In this document: one piece after another, positions 52,438 through 64,000 of the stretch
Layout of the letters: each line of letters begins with the position of its first letter
How positions within the stretch are numbered: the first letter of the stretch is position 1
Assembly (NCBI GenBank): GCA_029378245.1
Contig: JARKIF010000072.1
Span: 1 to 64,000 of the forward strand
From: Roridomyces roridus
Taxonomy: Eukaryota; Basidiomycota; Agaricomycetes; Agaricales; Mycenaceae
Length of the DNA stretch: 64,000 bases
Direction of reading: 5' to 3'
Program-made: the position numbers and the translations under genes
The notes under the pieces: model-generated
Database searches by the model: none
Told to the model about the DNA's origin: nothing
The model's input: the letters and a program-made list of their open reading frames with translations, nothing else

Positions 52438-54064
52438 ATGGCAGCCGCCCCGCACCTGGACAGCACCCTCGGGGCATTCCAAATCAGTGGTGCCCTGAAC
52501 ACCTTCCTCTTTGGAATTGAAACCCTCCAGGTGTATCTGTATTTTCGCGACTATTCAGGTGAAAGAACTCGTTTCAAGGCATTGGTATGTACAATATACC
52601 TATGATCTTGGTCTCAAATGCTGATATACTTGGATTGCAGGTCGCCTCAATGTGGTAAAGTTGCAATGACTATGCCACTCTTACTGGTTCTCATATTCTT
52701 TCAGGCTAGTTGGATTTGGGCACACCATTTGTACCTGGCATTCTGTGAGCCATGCTTGATTCATATGATACTTCACCTCAAATTGCCTGCTTCACAGCTG
52801 TACAGTAAGTTTCAACACCTCCCCGATGAAGCCGCATTGCTCAGTCTTTCAGGTACCAATGTGACATATTATTGTCAACCGGAACATATTGTCACCCAGC
52901 CACATTCCATGGAACTGATGGTTCTGTCAGTTATCTCTTCTTGGTCCACGCGCGATACCCTGACACAATCACCTAGTTTTTCCGTGATGACATACATCCT
53001 GGTTCAGGTCCGTAGCACTTCAACCTCGAAAATTTTCGAAACTAACTCTTGCTAATCAGGGATTTTTTGCGTTCCGCGTTCGCATGCTTTCCAAAAGTTG
53101 GCTGTTGCCAATTATATGCTGGGCTTTGGTTGCTGCGCGTGTTGTTCTCAATCTGCTTCAAATGGGACTTCTGTGGGAGCAGCCGTCGATTGCCATATAT
53201 GAAGGGAAGCACCGTGGTTTAATGCTTGCTGGCAGTGCCATGGCCCTTGCCAGCGACCTTGTGATCACGGCCTCGATGTGTTTTTACCTTCAAAAGGCCG
53301 GTGGCTCTCAATTTAAAGAGTACGCCATTGCTTTATATGATATTTTGGGTTGCTCACCTGCGTTTAGAACAAGAAGAATTGTCGATGCCCTATTCATATG
53401 GTCCATCGGTAAGCAGTACTAGTTCCCTTACTCCCATCCAATTGCTGAGCCTTTACACAGAAACGGGCATGGCTACAAGGTGCTTAGAAAGGATTCACCC
53501 ACTTCAGTTCAAATGTCTGAATGCCCCAATTCCACAGTTTGCTCAGCATACTCTTCGTCGTCTTTGTGCGTACCCTTCACCAGTTACCGTCTGGCCGTCA
53601 ATACTTATTCTTGACCTTGTAAAGATTGTCACTCGGAATGACTGTAAGTATTTTTGAATCCGAAAAAGGCTGCTGGACTAAGCCAAACAGTTATTTGGTT
53701 CATCTTCTACAACGCACAAGCCAAACGTGAGTTCATGTTACTGCTTCAGCTGGTCGGAATACACTAACTTGTGCACACCAGTCTATTCTAACGCTCTCAT
53801 GGTGTCGTAAGCCCCGCATTTAGAAGCCTGAACTGCACTGTTAATGCAGAGTAGCCTCAATCGCCGCCAAATTCTGCGCAACAACAATGCCATCAATATG
53901 AGCAATTCCTTCCAAACCAGGAGTGGTGACAGAAACCGGGTATGTCTGGCACACCCTAAGTATTTCCCGCATGCTGACGTAGTTGGTTATAGACCATGGT
54001 GGTCGAGATGACCACAATGACTGAAGTGGACGCGCCAGTCAGTAAAGTAAGCAAATCATTTTGA
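52438..54064 (+). CDS. DUF6534-type seven-helix membrane protein, copy 2
   Basis: Fifteen exons: 52438-52584, 52641-52654, 52705-52744, 52798-52804, 52853-52925, 52977-53007, 53060-53319, 53368-53408, 53461-53479, 53538-53565, 53625-53643, 53691-53726, 53782-53806, 53852-53939, 53993-54064; exactly 900 nt, 299 residues. It has the family start (STLGAFQISGALNTFLFGIE), MWLVGFGHTICTWHS, YILVQGFFAFRVRMLSKSW, LAGSAMALASDLVITASMCFYL, TRRIVDALFIWSIETG, and AKLYSNALMVSLNRR. Exons of 7 and 14 nt are required. Function is unknown. It is related to, but clearly diverged from, the copy at 39.6 kb. Confidence 0.88.
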
Positions 54065-55822
54065 TTCAACAGAGTTCATTCTAACCCTGTCACCTGAAGC
54101 TGGCGATCGAGCCGTGAACGCCCCGACATTGTCATTACCCTGCTTCTGCTTTACTATTATTTTCCCTTCTTTACGATTATGGCTCCATTTTCTTTGTAAC
54201 TGTCGAATTGTGTACCCACAATTAATGGGACTCCATTCGTCACATCCTTGGAATGATTGAAATTCGACCCTCTTCATCCATCCGGATTTTGCACATCCCT
54301 CGGTCTAGTCCCTATCATTGAGAGGTCGGATGGCTTTGAAAACACTTGGATGCTCGCAGGCGATGTTGTCGGTAAACTGACTCCCCACTGCGCTCGCACC
54401 ACTGCCTTTATCCGGCTTTCAATGGGTTTCCGATTGGAATGTCATGTCGTTCTTACGTTGGGCGCTCAAAGGGTTCATCCTTTCGAAGCTGACCTTTCAT
54501 ATCAATTGGACAACCTGACCTGCATCCCTCCATTCATTCTTCGATGACTTCTTTGACTAATGTTCGCGATCGTGCGCATTTTCTAAACCTCCAACCGCTT
54601 CCACTTACGAACCTCGCAGCCGTTGGACATGTTTTTCACATGGCCGTTACGGGCGTCGCAATGAGCGCATTTGCCCCGCGCTCTTCGTGCCCACCCAACT
54701 CGAAACTTGCCACACCAACTCATTCACTTGTGCGCGCTAGTTTCCCACTCCACCACCTCCTTCAATCGTATTCGCGCCCTACTCGGATAACTACCCTCAA
54801 TTCCGTGTTTCGAACCCGTTGAGGTTTCCTCTGCCACATCGTGGGCTCGTAGATGCGAATCACCTTATATTCTCTTGTCATCCAATCGAAACCCTCCTGG
54901 TTCCAATGCCACAACGGTGCCTACCATTCTGTCCCCGCCGAGCCAAACCCGAGGGTTGACGAGCAGAGACAGAAATCCGCCGCTGGTCTGCCTTGCAAAT
55001 TGCAATGTGATGGATTGGCGTTGACGGAAGAATGACCTCGGCTCCCCTGAGATGCATCTCATTGAAACACGGGTCATGCTGATGAATGAGCTGTTTCGCT
55101 CAATCAATGTGATCGAATAATAAGTCCATGTGCGGCTGCGCCGCCTCTTTCTGCATCAGTATGTCACGGCCGCATCTCGTGTAACCAGCTAAAGAAGGAT
55201 GAGAAGTAAAATCTAGTCTCTCTCGACACAGCGTGGCTCCGTGAACAATCTTAGTAAAACAATCTGGATCACGACATTTGGCTGTGATAGATACCCTGAT
55301 GCATGCTGCAACTGAGATGAAATCGCACACGTATAATGCAAGCCAACATCATGGCCTGCTCAAACCAAGTTCTCTGTGCGAAAGGCACAGTGATCGACGT
55401 GGTTCCTGGAAACACGAATGTGATGGATGCCCTGATGTTGCAACCGCTCTAACTTGGTCTTTGCAAAGATTGAAGCAATGGCTTAAATTGCAAGATTGTC
55501 ACACGCGATCCCAGGTGCGGCGTGGATATTTCCTGGGGAAGTTTACAGCTCTGGCCGCGGCAGCCGGTCTCGGGCCGTGTGAAGGTAATGTACTTAAGTA
55601 TCGTGCTCTATTTAAGTGATTGGATACAGGTGTACACGACTGAGATGCACCACTGTTGTGGTTGCGGTCAAAGTGCGAGAATTTCCCCAGAGACAGGTCC
55701 TCGATCGGTCACGAATCACGATCCCGGGCCCAGCAGCTATATTGAGAAGCGGGACTGTGTGAACCAATCGTGATTCCTATTTCCAATACTTAAGAAGAAA
55801 CTCGAGTGATTCTCGTTCTTTC
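54065..55822. other. Intergenic, no gene seen
   Basis: Short frames without family features. The last part is the promoter of the FAD oxidase gene. Confidence 0.35.
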
Positions 55823-58261
55823 ATGCCCGGACACATGCTGGCTTCCCTCATCCTCGCCGCGGTATTGTGCGCCCCTGCCATGGGTGGCGTGCCGACCAGC
55901 ACCTGCTGGGCTACACTGAACAAAACCGTGGGTGGGCGCCTCGTCCAAGGGGCTCCATTTGCACGCTCGTGCTTTGCTTCTGCCTCTGCGGGTACCAATG
56001 GTGTATTTGACGCCAAAGAGTGCACCGTTGTCCAAAAAAACTATCTTGATCATTGTCAGTTGAACAGTGTTACCTCCTCTTTATATTGACGGTTTTTGCA
56101 GTCTCTCTCACAGGGAACCTGGGCGGGTACATCAATGTGGGTGTTCCATTCTGACCGTTCCCGGATGCCGTTTACACATAGCTAGACACAATGGGAGACC
56201 TGCCAACGTTCAGGCGCCCAATGCCTCCTGGACTCAACTGCACCCACAAACCCCGTCGCATTCACTTCACCAAACCGGACATGCAGCCAAGGATCCGTTC
56301 CCCCCTTTGCTGTAAGCAATAGATAACCGGCGTGATCGCGTGATCAAAGGGTTGAACATTGATTTTATTCTTCAGATCAATGTCTCTTCGGCACAAGACG
56401 TCCTCGCGGGTTTCGAATTCTCAAAAACCTATGGTGTGCCGCTTGTTGTGAAGAATACTGGGCATGATTACAAGGGAAGGAGCGCCGGGCCCGGGGCACT
56501 CGCTTTATGGGTCAGTGTGAATCCCTCTTTTTTGATTCTTGTGTTCAATTTTCCCAGGTCAACAGTCTCAAAACAATTGAACACAACCCGCAATTCCTAC
56601 CCACCAGCTGCGCAACAGGCGGCGCCAAAGAAAATGCAGTCACCGTGGGCGTAAGTCTACAGTCACCGACTTATTTGAACGTTCGTTGAATGTGCTCAAG
56701 GCTGGCGTGACCTACTCCGACCTCCTTGCCTTTGTTTCTATGCACAACCTCAACCTAACCATCCCTACTGGTGGGGACCTCACCGTTGGTGTAGCTGGCG
56801 GGTATGTGCAAGGGGGCGGTCATGGAATCCTCTCGAACGTCTACGGTCTAGCGGCTGACCGAGCACTCGAGTTTGAGGTGGTCACACCGAGTGGGGCGCA
56901 TCTTTGGGCAAATGGGTGTCAGAATACCGATATCTTCTGGGCGTTAAAGGGCGGTGGAGGTGGAACTTTTGGAGTTGTGCTGGGGATGACGACCAAGGTG
57001 TTTGACCAGACGGGGATCAACGCGTGAGTCTCTGTATTTTCTCTGCCATCGTGCTAATGAGGGTAGCGTGCTTGCAACTTTTAATGCCACTGTTCCGGGG
57101 CAGAGACTTGCTGTTCTGCAGTTTGCTGCAGATAACGCGTTGCAGTGGGCTCAACTAGGTTGGGGTGTCTACATCTTTGTACGTCACAACTCCAAGATGC
57201 TCCTCATACACTGATGTAAATTACCAGCCTGCGGGCGGACTTGTCCTCGGCAACATTCTCCTCTCGCCCGATGAAGCAAAAGCCTCAATGGATTCTCTCC
57301 GCACATTTATCACTGGCAACCTGACAGGCAGTTCCTTCACCATGGCCGTCGAGTCCACGTATGAAGCCTTCTTTAACAACTTTGTCTTTGCCATACATGT
57401 TGTGCGTCCGCTTGTTTGCTGCCATTCATTAGCTATACAGGTCATTCTAGCCAGATGGTGTCCCGCTCACCGCGGCTTCGCGACTCATCCCCTCAACCAA
57501 CTTCAAGAGTGCAGACCAGCGGGTGGACCTTGTGAAAACTGTTGACGCTGCGGTAAATTTGGTTGACCTTGCTGTTGTATTCGGTACAACGCCGTGGCTG
57601 CACGGAGATCAGGGCAGTACAAGTGTGAACCCAGCTTGGTATGTCAAACACCTGATTTCCTACCTGTGCTCATTTTGAGACCTAGGTACAACTCTCTTTG
57701 GCATGTAAGTCATGGTAGCATTCTTAGAGGCCTCAAAGTCTGAATGAATGCAGGTGGCCATTGGCAAAACATGGGATTTCAACACCACAGCTGCAGAGAT
57801 AGAGGGGAAATACAAGAACTTGACAGCGGTGGCCAGTGGTCTGAGACTGTTGGCACCATTGTCGGGGGCGTATGTGGTATGTCCCTTGCAGATGTTGTGA
57901 ACTATATCTAACACAAATCCACACCGTATAGAATGAAGCAGATGTGTTTGAACCAAACTGGCAAGGTCGGGACTTGGTTCATTCGCGTCTGTTCCGTACT
58001 TACTTGGAATGCACAGAATCTTTTTGGGGAAGCAATTACCCCCGTCTACTGGCGATCAAGACAAAATAGTACGTGCTTGGCTGACATCTCTGTACACAGG
58101 CCAGCTAATTGAATGTGTGCAGCGACCCAGACCATCTTTTGGATTGTTGGCAGTGTGGTGAGTTCATTTCAATGTTGTGAGACTCATTGGACTAACACTG
58201 GTTTGCAGTGGGATGGCTAGGTAGTGGGAATGAGCGGTATGACTGTTATCCGGATATCTAA
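55823..58261 (+). CDS. Secreted BBE-like FAD-linked oxidoreductase
   Basis: Fifteen exons: 55823-56054, 56102-56136, 56186-56311, 56376-56510, 56558-56650, 56701-57023, 57067-57178, 57228-57398, 57451-57638, 57686-57704, 57754-57876, 57932-57965, 58017-58068, 58123-58157, 58209-58261; 1731 nt, 576 residues. A signal peptide (MLASLILAAVLCAPAMG) is followed by the PP-type FAD-binding domain: VPLVVKNTGHDYKGRSAGPG (His predicted to bind FAD covalently), LNLTIPTGGDLTVGVAGGY, VQGGGHGILSNVYGLAADRA, and FWALKGGGGGTFGVVLG. The C-terminal berberine-bridge segment reads WGSNYPRLLAIKTKYDP and CWQCVGW. Enzymes of this family oxidise alcohols, sugars or alkaloids with O2. The Cys used for the second flavin bond in bicovalent members is not seen, so a single covalent bond is expected. 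Confidence 0.93.
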
Positions 58262-59448
58262 ACCCGCTATGCTCTGCTGTTTCTATATTCCTTTAGGGTG
58301 CTGCAGCGCTCAATTCGGAATTCATTTCTATGTTTGTCACTTGTATGGAGGGACAGAGAAAATTTATTGCTCTGAATAAAGATCAATTATAATACTGGGT
58401 TGACCAAGTGAACCAAAAAACTCAGTGTTGTCCTCGGGCAAGGGAATTACTATCTACACGATTCGGACCAGGTAGCAAGTACCGCCGTCAAAACATCTTC
58501 CCGCAGGATTCGGATGCCAGTGTCCGTGTCAATGTTCCTGCCATCACTGAGTCCGAGGCTCCCATCTTTTCAATGTGAAGTGCTGTGTATTTCACCCCGG
58601 GTCCGCTTCCCGCAGGGTTCTGATAACTCAATATCATGCCCGATTCTCATCGCGTCAGAAGTGTGCATACCACTATGAAAGATCATGATCAGAGGATGGT
58701 CCTGGATTATGATGCAAATGTCTCGCTCACTGGCATTTCGGTTCTTCTTAGAGCATGGGATTTTGTGGTAATTTTTGGATAATGCCACACGGCGCCCAAC
58801 GTCCGTGGGTTGCACAATGTCCCCGCTTCCCGCTCATCTGTGCCCCTTGATATCCCTATCTGATGTGTGGAAGTGCGGCAGTGCCTGGATTCCGGCTCTT
58901 GTTCTGCTCCCGCAGAGAAGTTCTGAAATCAGTATCATGCCCGACACCGTACCCGGTGATGTTTGCAATTTGTTGTAGGTGTGCAAATAAGAAAATAAAG
59001 CAGGGACAGGACGTAGTTCGCCAAACCAAAGAAACGAAAACATGGTTGAAAGCCAAACCAATGAAAAACATGGTTGAAATCTTTTGGAAGTGTTCGAAGT
59101 CATGAACCCGCAACCTCAAACGACTGACCAAAATGATGTGATGCACTTATGCCAGAGGACAATGGAATACGTCAAAGCTGTATCGCCATCTCAGTTGAGC
59201 GCTGAGCAGCCACTAATTAGATGCCAACGCGGCGCTCATTCAGTCTCATCATTTCTATAGCGGGAATCGGACATCGCAGCGCATCTTTCTGTCTGTGAGA
59301 AGCACTTGTGGATCGGGGCCAGTTGATCATAATCAAATCAGAATCCGGCTCCGACCTCAGGCTGGAAAATTTGCACAAGAATACACATGTTTCCTCTTAG
59401 GGTATAAAATCCACCAGACTGACCTTGTGAACCCATCCATCCACTACA
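58262..59448. other. Intergenic with short repeated motifs
   Basis: Related sequences recur near 58600-58680 and 58905-58955 (CCCGCAG, TTCTGA, TATCATGCCCGA). A GGTATAAAA box at about 59401 is a good TATA element for the following gene, 48 bp before its ATG. Confidence 0.5.
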
Positions 59449-60211
59449 ATGGTTCAGATCTCCCGCTTCCTCGCCTTGGCCTCTCTCATTGCGACCGGCT
59501 TCACAATGCCGGCCAAAGGGACTCTGGCCCAGCTTGAGGCTGATATTGCCACCACGTTATCCGAGCTCACCTCCCTCTACAACCAAATCGATGACTTCCC
59601 TCAAACAGGTCTCTATGGTGCCCGGGTAGGAGTATTTTGCTCCATCAATACTTCAAATAACCTCTCCCAGAAAATTGACGCCTCAGTCAAGCAGTTTATA
59701 CCTACTCTTAACAAGTGCACGGCCGATATAAAGGTGAATGCTTCCCCTCAGCAATTTGACTGCGAACATTGGCTGATATTAGTGTCTGGAAGACTCTTCC
59801 CCTGCCGATCAGTGAAGCTGACGGAAACGCAATCCTCACCTCCCTCGAGCCCTTGCAAGCCCCAATCTTCGGCGCGTTGACCGATATTATTGACAAGAAG
59901 GCCGGCTTTGTGAGTTGTTCATTTGTTCGTCGCCTCGAGGTCTAATCAAATTGCTTTCAGGCTGCGCTTCCAGTCCCTGGTTTTCCGGCCATCATTCTTC
60001 AGGATCTGAAAAACCTCAATGTCAGTGTACCCGCCTTCTGGATTGAGCTAATTTCCGTGATGCCAGTAAGTAACCTCAGTGGGCCATCGTCACCCAGACT
60101 TTGATCTGCCTATGCATCTAGGACGACCTCAAATCCCCGACACAGGACATCCTGGCTGAAATCGTCATCTTATACAACAACTCCATTGATGCCTATGAAG
60201 ATTGTGACTAG
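59449..60211 (+). CDS. Hydrophobic surface-binding protein A (HsbA)-like secreted protein
   Basis: Probable exons 59449-59625, 59671-59733, 59783-59909, 59961-60065, 60122-60211. A signal peptide (MVQISRFLALASLIATGFTM) precedes LAQLEADIATTLSELTSLYN, VKQFIPTLNKCTADIK, PLPISEADGNAILTSLEPLQ, DIIDKKAGF, ALPVPGFPAIILQDLKNLNV and ILAEIVILYNNSIDAYEDC, in the order and spacing of the HsbA family. HsbA of Aspergillus binds hydrophobic surfaces and recruits cutinase or polyesterase. The junction between exons two and three is one base off: the donor after DIK and the acceptor ATATTAG do not keep the frame, so a different splice, a base error or early decay must be assumed. Confidence 0.8.
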
Positions 60212-63200
60212 TTGGATCGTTGATACATACCACATGTTTGAATATTGGATTTCTAATTGTGAATTCTGGTTGCTGAACGTCCATAATTGAGGTGATAGCC
60301 CTCCTTGAATTCTACCGCCAAAAAAATGGTCCGACACTGGGACGAGGACATAAGCTTTTGAATCCCACCGATTCCTACGCACGGGGGAGAAGATGAGAAA
60401 GGAAAGTGTACTCACACAACTACTGCATATTGTCGAGAACGAAGAACTGTTGGGGAGAGAAAAGCTCGAGCCCGGTGCACGTATGCGGCTGTCGGTAAAG
60501 TGCCAGAGACGGGATGGTTGGTCCAGGCATGCCAGAAGTCGGAAACTGGCTGAATGAAGGAGTCAAAGTGAGCCAGGGTATTGGATATGCGAGACACAAG
60601 GTTGTTGTCATCCCAAATCACGGTCATGTTTTGGTTCGGCTTCGATGACAGATTGTTCAAAGTGGGAGTCAACGAACCAAATTAAGGATTGAGTACTACT
60701 CAGTCTGTACTCGAATCAACTCACAATCTCAAAATGCCAAGCACACTGAATCCGCATCTGCACCTTCTCCGAATCCGTACTGGGCTGGGACTGACCACGA
60801 AGGGCTCTTAATAAGATCTTGGGTTCCGACTCGCTTGGATTCCAGTTGCATTCCATTGGTCGACCGTGGTCCTGTAAACACGTCCGTCCGATCAGTAAGA
60901 CCATGCATGTAGGCAGATGGTGAGAGAAAGGTCTCGGGGGTGGGAGAGCGCCCACGTATTGGGGCGAAGTATGACACCCAGCCGATCTCAAAAAGGCGTT
61001 CCGAGGGCGGGACAGAGCTGAAGCCCGAGTCGTGATCAACGCGACCTGGTTATCTGAATTTCTGTGAGATTAGGCGGCGGGGCGGAATGTTCATGACTCA
61101 CGCCCTAAGTCATCGTGTTGCGTTATTTCATCTGGACGCCAGCTCGCGCTCCCACTGGACCCATGCGAAGGGCCGCTGTAGCGAGTTTCTCGTGGCCGTC
61201 ACAATGGAGCTCTTGGAAGACACCCTGCGCTGTGAGGTTCGTGCGGATGATCTTGTCCTTGCGGATCGGGATGCCGACTCGGACTGGGACAACTTCAGAA
61301 TCATACCGACATACACCTTACACATACTTACAGGTACCATACTACCTATTACTCCCCTTAAAGCACTGTGCGATGGCCCTGACCATGAAGGGACGGTGTA
61401 TCAAAAGGCCGTCGGTCATATCTAGCCGACATCAATTGACGAACAATGGGAGATCAAATATCAAATTTGAACCGCGACCAATCCGCCGACCATAGCTTGG
61501 AGCGCGATGGGTGAAACTTGAAGCTTGACAGTTCAATTCGCCGAATCCCGATGAAGTTGGCAAAAAAATCTGCCAGCCGAGGAAGACTTCAGGTTAGTTG
61601 ACTCGACACAGCCATGCCGAGTACAGAGTAGCCAGCAGAGGAGAAAGAGAAGTGGATGAGACCCGGGCCGATACCAGCTACGCGAGCTCTGATGTGAAGG
61701 AAAGTGGTGAGGGTTGCAATGTAGGCGGCGAGGAGAAACTGTGAAGAATGAGACGTCGGATGGGCATCACGGACGGCCGTTTTTGCTGAGTCTTCAGGAG
61801 TCTTGTCACTTGGCCGTCGCCGCCCTTGGTTGAATAGTGTAGAGGCCGACAGCCGTCAAGACTCAATCCAATCCGCGCCGCGCATGTACAGACCTGCACA
61901 TCACCGCAGACTACAGATGGATTTGAGCAGATGCTCCCTGTTGGGATTTGGGAAGCTGAGCAGCGTTCCTGGCATTAGTCGTCGCCCTTCGCGAAGGTCG
62001 TCAAGAGATTTGGGTGCGATTCACACAACCTGACTTTCCCAAGGTTGCGATCGATCCCTTCCACAAATTAATTCAAATATTCTCTCAAATTTAAAGAGGA
62101 AAACGCACCCAGATCATTCGTATTCAGAATGGAGAACTAAATTCCAGCCGACACAGTCCGCGATTGTCGGAAATTAACCGTGGCTGGATCGAATGTTCCT
62201 GCATAGTAATTCAGATCCTCTCTCAAGAGAGAGAGAAAAACGTACTTGAATTCGCTCCCTGCACTTCTTCAACGCTCAATGCGAAGGCTCACTCGGCCGA
62301 CACTGATTAAGGTACCCTTCTCGAAGTTGTTGATGCCTAAAAGGGCCGAGTCCGCGCGAACCCTCATCCACTATGCACCGTGGCGACGGAGACGATGAGA
62401 GGGGTCGTGTGACGGAAGGGCGCGGACGAAGAGGGTGTTGAAACTTGAGAACTATGGACCGTTAAAATGGGGTGGTGAACCAGGAGGAAATGGAAAAGGC
62501 ACGCACGTATGTATTCACAGCAGCCTCAGAAGAGGACGACGCTGACAAGTCAGCACAAACATCTCTGCTTCCCAGCTTTTCCGAATCAGGAATGTCGGTC
62601 CAAAAGTGCACCTCGCTACGGACGAAAACGAGGCGCAGATCGACCGAGTGCTCCCTTGCAGTGGTAGCAATGAGGCAGTATTTGCGCAAGTAAGAGTAGT
62701 CGACCCAGCAGCGTCGAGAGCTCATTGACTCGAAGGCTAGTTGGTAAGTAGACATATTGTGAACAGTGGCACGCACTTACTACTACAGTCCAACGCCGCC
62801 CTCTCCCGCCCTCGGACCTCTGCATGCAAGAATCAACCGCCCGAGTTTGAAACATTCCATCGTCGCGAGGCAATGTCTTGTCGAGTAAGCCTTCTTGAGG
62901 TTAACAGACCATCCTAGCGCCGGGATACCCAGGAGCATGGATTTCAAGGAGATTTATGTCAGGTCTCGAGCTAGTGTCGTGCGCAAGTCGTGCGAGTGTA
63001 TCCATTGTGTTGTTAGCTATTCTGCAGCTAGAAAGATCCGGGAGCCTGCAGGAGCCCGCAGTCCAGAGTCGGCGAGAGGTGGAGATGATGGGACGGAGAG
63101 AGAAGCTGCCGAGAAATGATCCGACATCTCCTGCACGGAACGACCATCTACCACCCGCTTGATGTCTCTCAAGAATCCGCCGTCGACAACCCAGCCCTTG

Positions 63201-63766
63201 TGGTGGCCGCTCACGGCGATTTCAAGGACGTGACTCTACATTGACGATAGACGACTTGTCAATAACTGGCCCTAGAGGCGTCCGGTGCGTGTAACGACTC
63301 GTCTTCGTCCTATTGCGATCTCACGGATATCCGCAGCGTCGCTCCCTGCGTATGTCGGGCTGTCTCACTTGGACTGTCCATGTTTCTTGGTGGCAGGTGC
63401 GCATACCCGCCAATCGACGCTGAAGGTATCGCCGACGTCTTTCTGGCCTCGGCATCGATGCATTCTCGACCCGAGGCCTCGGCAGCGCTACATTCGCGAG
63501 ATCGACGCGTCTTTAACGCGTTTTTGACACGTTGCGAGTTTGTGAACACGCTCAGAAGCCCTGCTGGTGACTGCTCTGCATCAGTCATGCACTCTACCAG
63601 GGAAATCGAGAGCTAACTGTGCTTGGAGTGGTCCGTGGTCTCGGTTCGGCATAGATTGATGCAGCAATGATTCCGTCATTTGCATGATGCAGTGTCCGAT
63701 GTACCCAACTCCGTTCAAACTCCGGTCATTTTGACAGTTCATTGAAAAAATCTAGTCTGCAAAAAC
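60212..63766. other. Gene-poor right flank
   Basis: No convincing gene. A minus-strand segment at about 60412-61039 has two coding-looking frames separated by a possible intron (including NLVSRISNTLAHFDSFI) but no known domain. 62936-63142 resembles the sequence at 47308-47502. Two AAATTCnAAAT/CTCTCAA-type segments near 62070 and 62210 are similar to each other. Confidence 0.4.
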
Positions 63767-63796
63767 CTGTAGAGGGGGGGGGGTACCCCTCTACAG
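63767..63796. repeat. 11-bp inverted repeat around a G run
   Basis: CTGTAGAGGGG at 63767-63777 is mirrored by CCCCTCTACAG at 63786-63796. It may mark the end of a repeat element that continues beyond the window. Confidence 0.7.
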
Positions 63797-64000
63797 ATTC
63801 ATGCAGATTTAAGGTTTGCAGGACCCTCTGTCGAGCGTATAAAATAAAAGCTAACTCCGGGGTCCTGACAGGTGTCGCCGGCAGCCCGGCAAAGTGACAA
63901 AAAATCGTGACAAAAAATCGTTGAAAACGTTTGATTTTCCTTATGGAAAGTCAGCCATTTCCTCTGCTGGCAAGCTGAAAATCTCCCGATTAGCAGCGGC
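63797..64000. other. Right edge, repeat-like DNA
   Basis: Contains the direct doublet GTGACAAAAAATC near 63895-63920. No gene is seen. Confidence 0.4.

Noticed and set aside
55278..55619. Several 80-110-codon frames between 54 and 55.8 kb
   Set aside because: No family features, no splice partners and no signal peptide; this is expected by chance in 49-52% GC DNA.
1..64000. CRISPR arrays, bacterial operons, rRNA genes or integrated viral genes
   Set aside because: No regularly spaced repeats with unique spacers, no ribosome-binding sites, no rRNA signatures and no viral proteins other than the copia retroelement were seen.

Overview
The window reads as nuclear DNA of a filamentous basidiomycete, most likely an Agaricomycete (mushroom-forming fungus). 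Supporting signs are many short GT-AG introns (about 45-60 nt), micro-exons, a 17-exon laccase, two DUF6534-type membrane proteins, F-box/leucine-rich proteins, a GATA factor, an HsbA-type secreted protein, and two STAND NTPases (one NACHT, one NB-ARC with TPRs). A Mycena-like genome would fit, but the species is an inference. No bacterial, organellar or CRISPR features are seen.

Layout. 1-6 kb: a young Ty1/copia retrotransposon (identical 182-bp LTRs, 5-bp TSD) beside an F-box-like remnant. 6.4-10.0 kb: two tandem F-box paralogues on the minus strand, the second frameshifted. 10.4-13.7 kb: a NACHT gene split by a 337-bp MITE. 14-15 kb: a disordered protein. 16.9-17.6 kb: a 648-bp element with 80-bp inverted ends. 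20.3-23.5 kb: an NB-ARC/TPR NLR-like gene with ten 126-bp repeats in perfect register. 23.5-29.7 kb: gene-poor, repeat-rich DNA. 29.8-34.7 kb: GATA factor, laccase, and a divergent small secreted protein. 35.9-38.8 kb: an SDR-like protein and a peroxisomal dienoyl-CoA isomerase-like protein. 39.6-44.4 kb: DUF6534 protein, an unknown gene, a four-helix membrane protein rewritten by a MULE-like MITE, and an FSH hydrolase remnant. 46.5-48.1 kb: two hAT-like MITEs. 48.9-49.7 kb: a kinase pseudogene. 49.9-60.2 kb: a peroxisomal alpha/beta hydrolase, a second DUF6534 protein, a secreted BBE-like FAD oxidase and an HsbA-like gene. 60.2-64 kb: no convincing gene.

Theme. The window mixes extracellular saprotrophic functions (laccase, FAD oxidase, HsbA, small secreted protein), peroxisomal lipid or secondary metabolism (two proteins ending in SKL), and fungal innate-immunity or allorecognition candidates (NACHT and NB-ARC/TPR). 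It is strongly shaped by transposons: at least three genes are broken or altered by insertions or deletions whose junctions can still be read. Gene models were built by hand from splice signals and reading-frame continuity. Totals divisible by three support the laccase, both DUF6534 genes, the alpha/beta hydrolase, the FAD oxidase and the isomerase.
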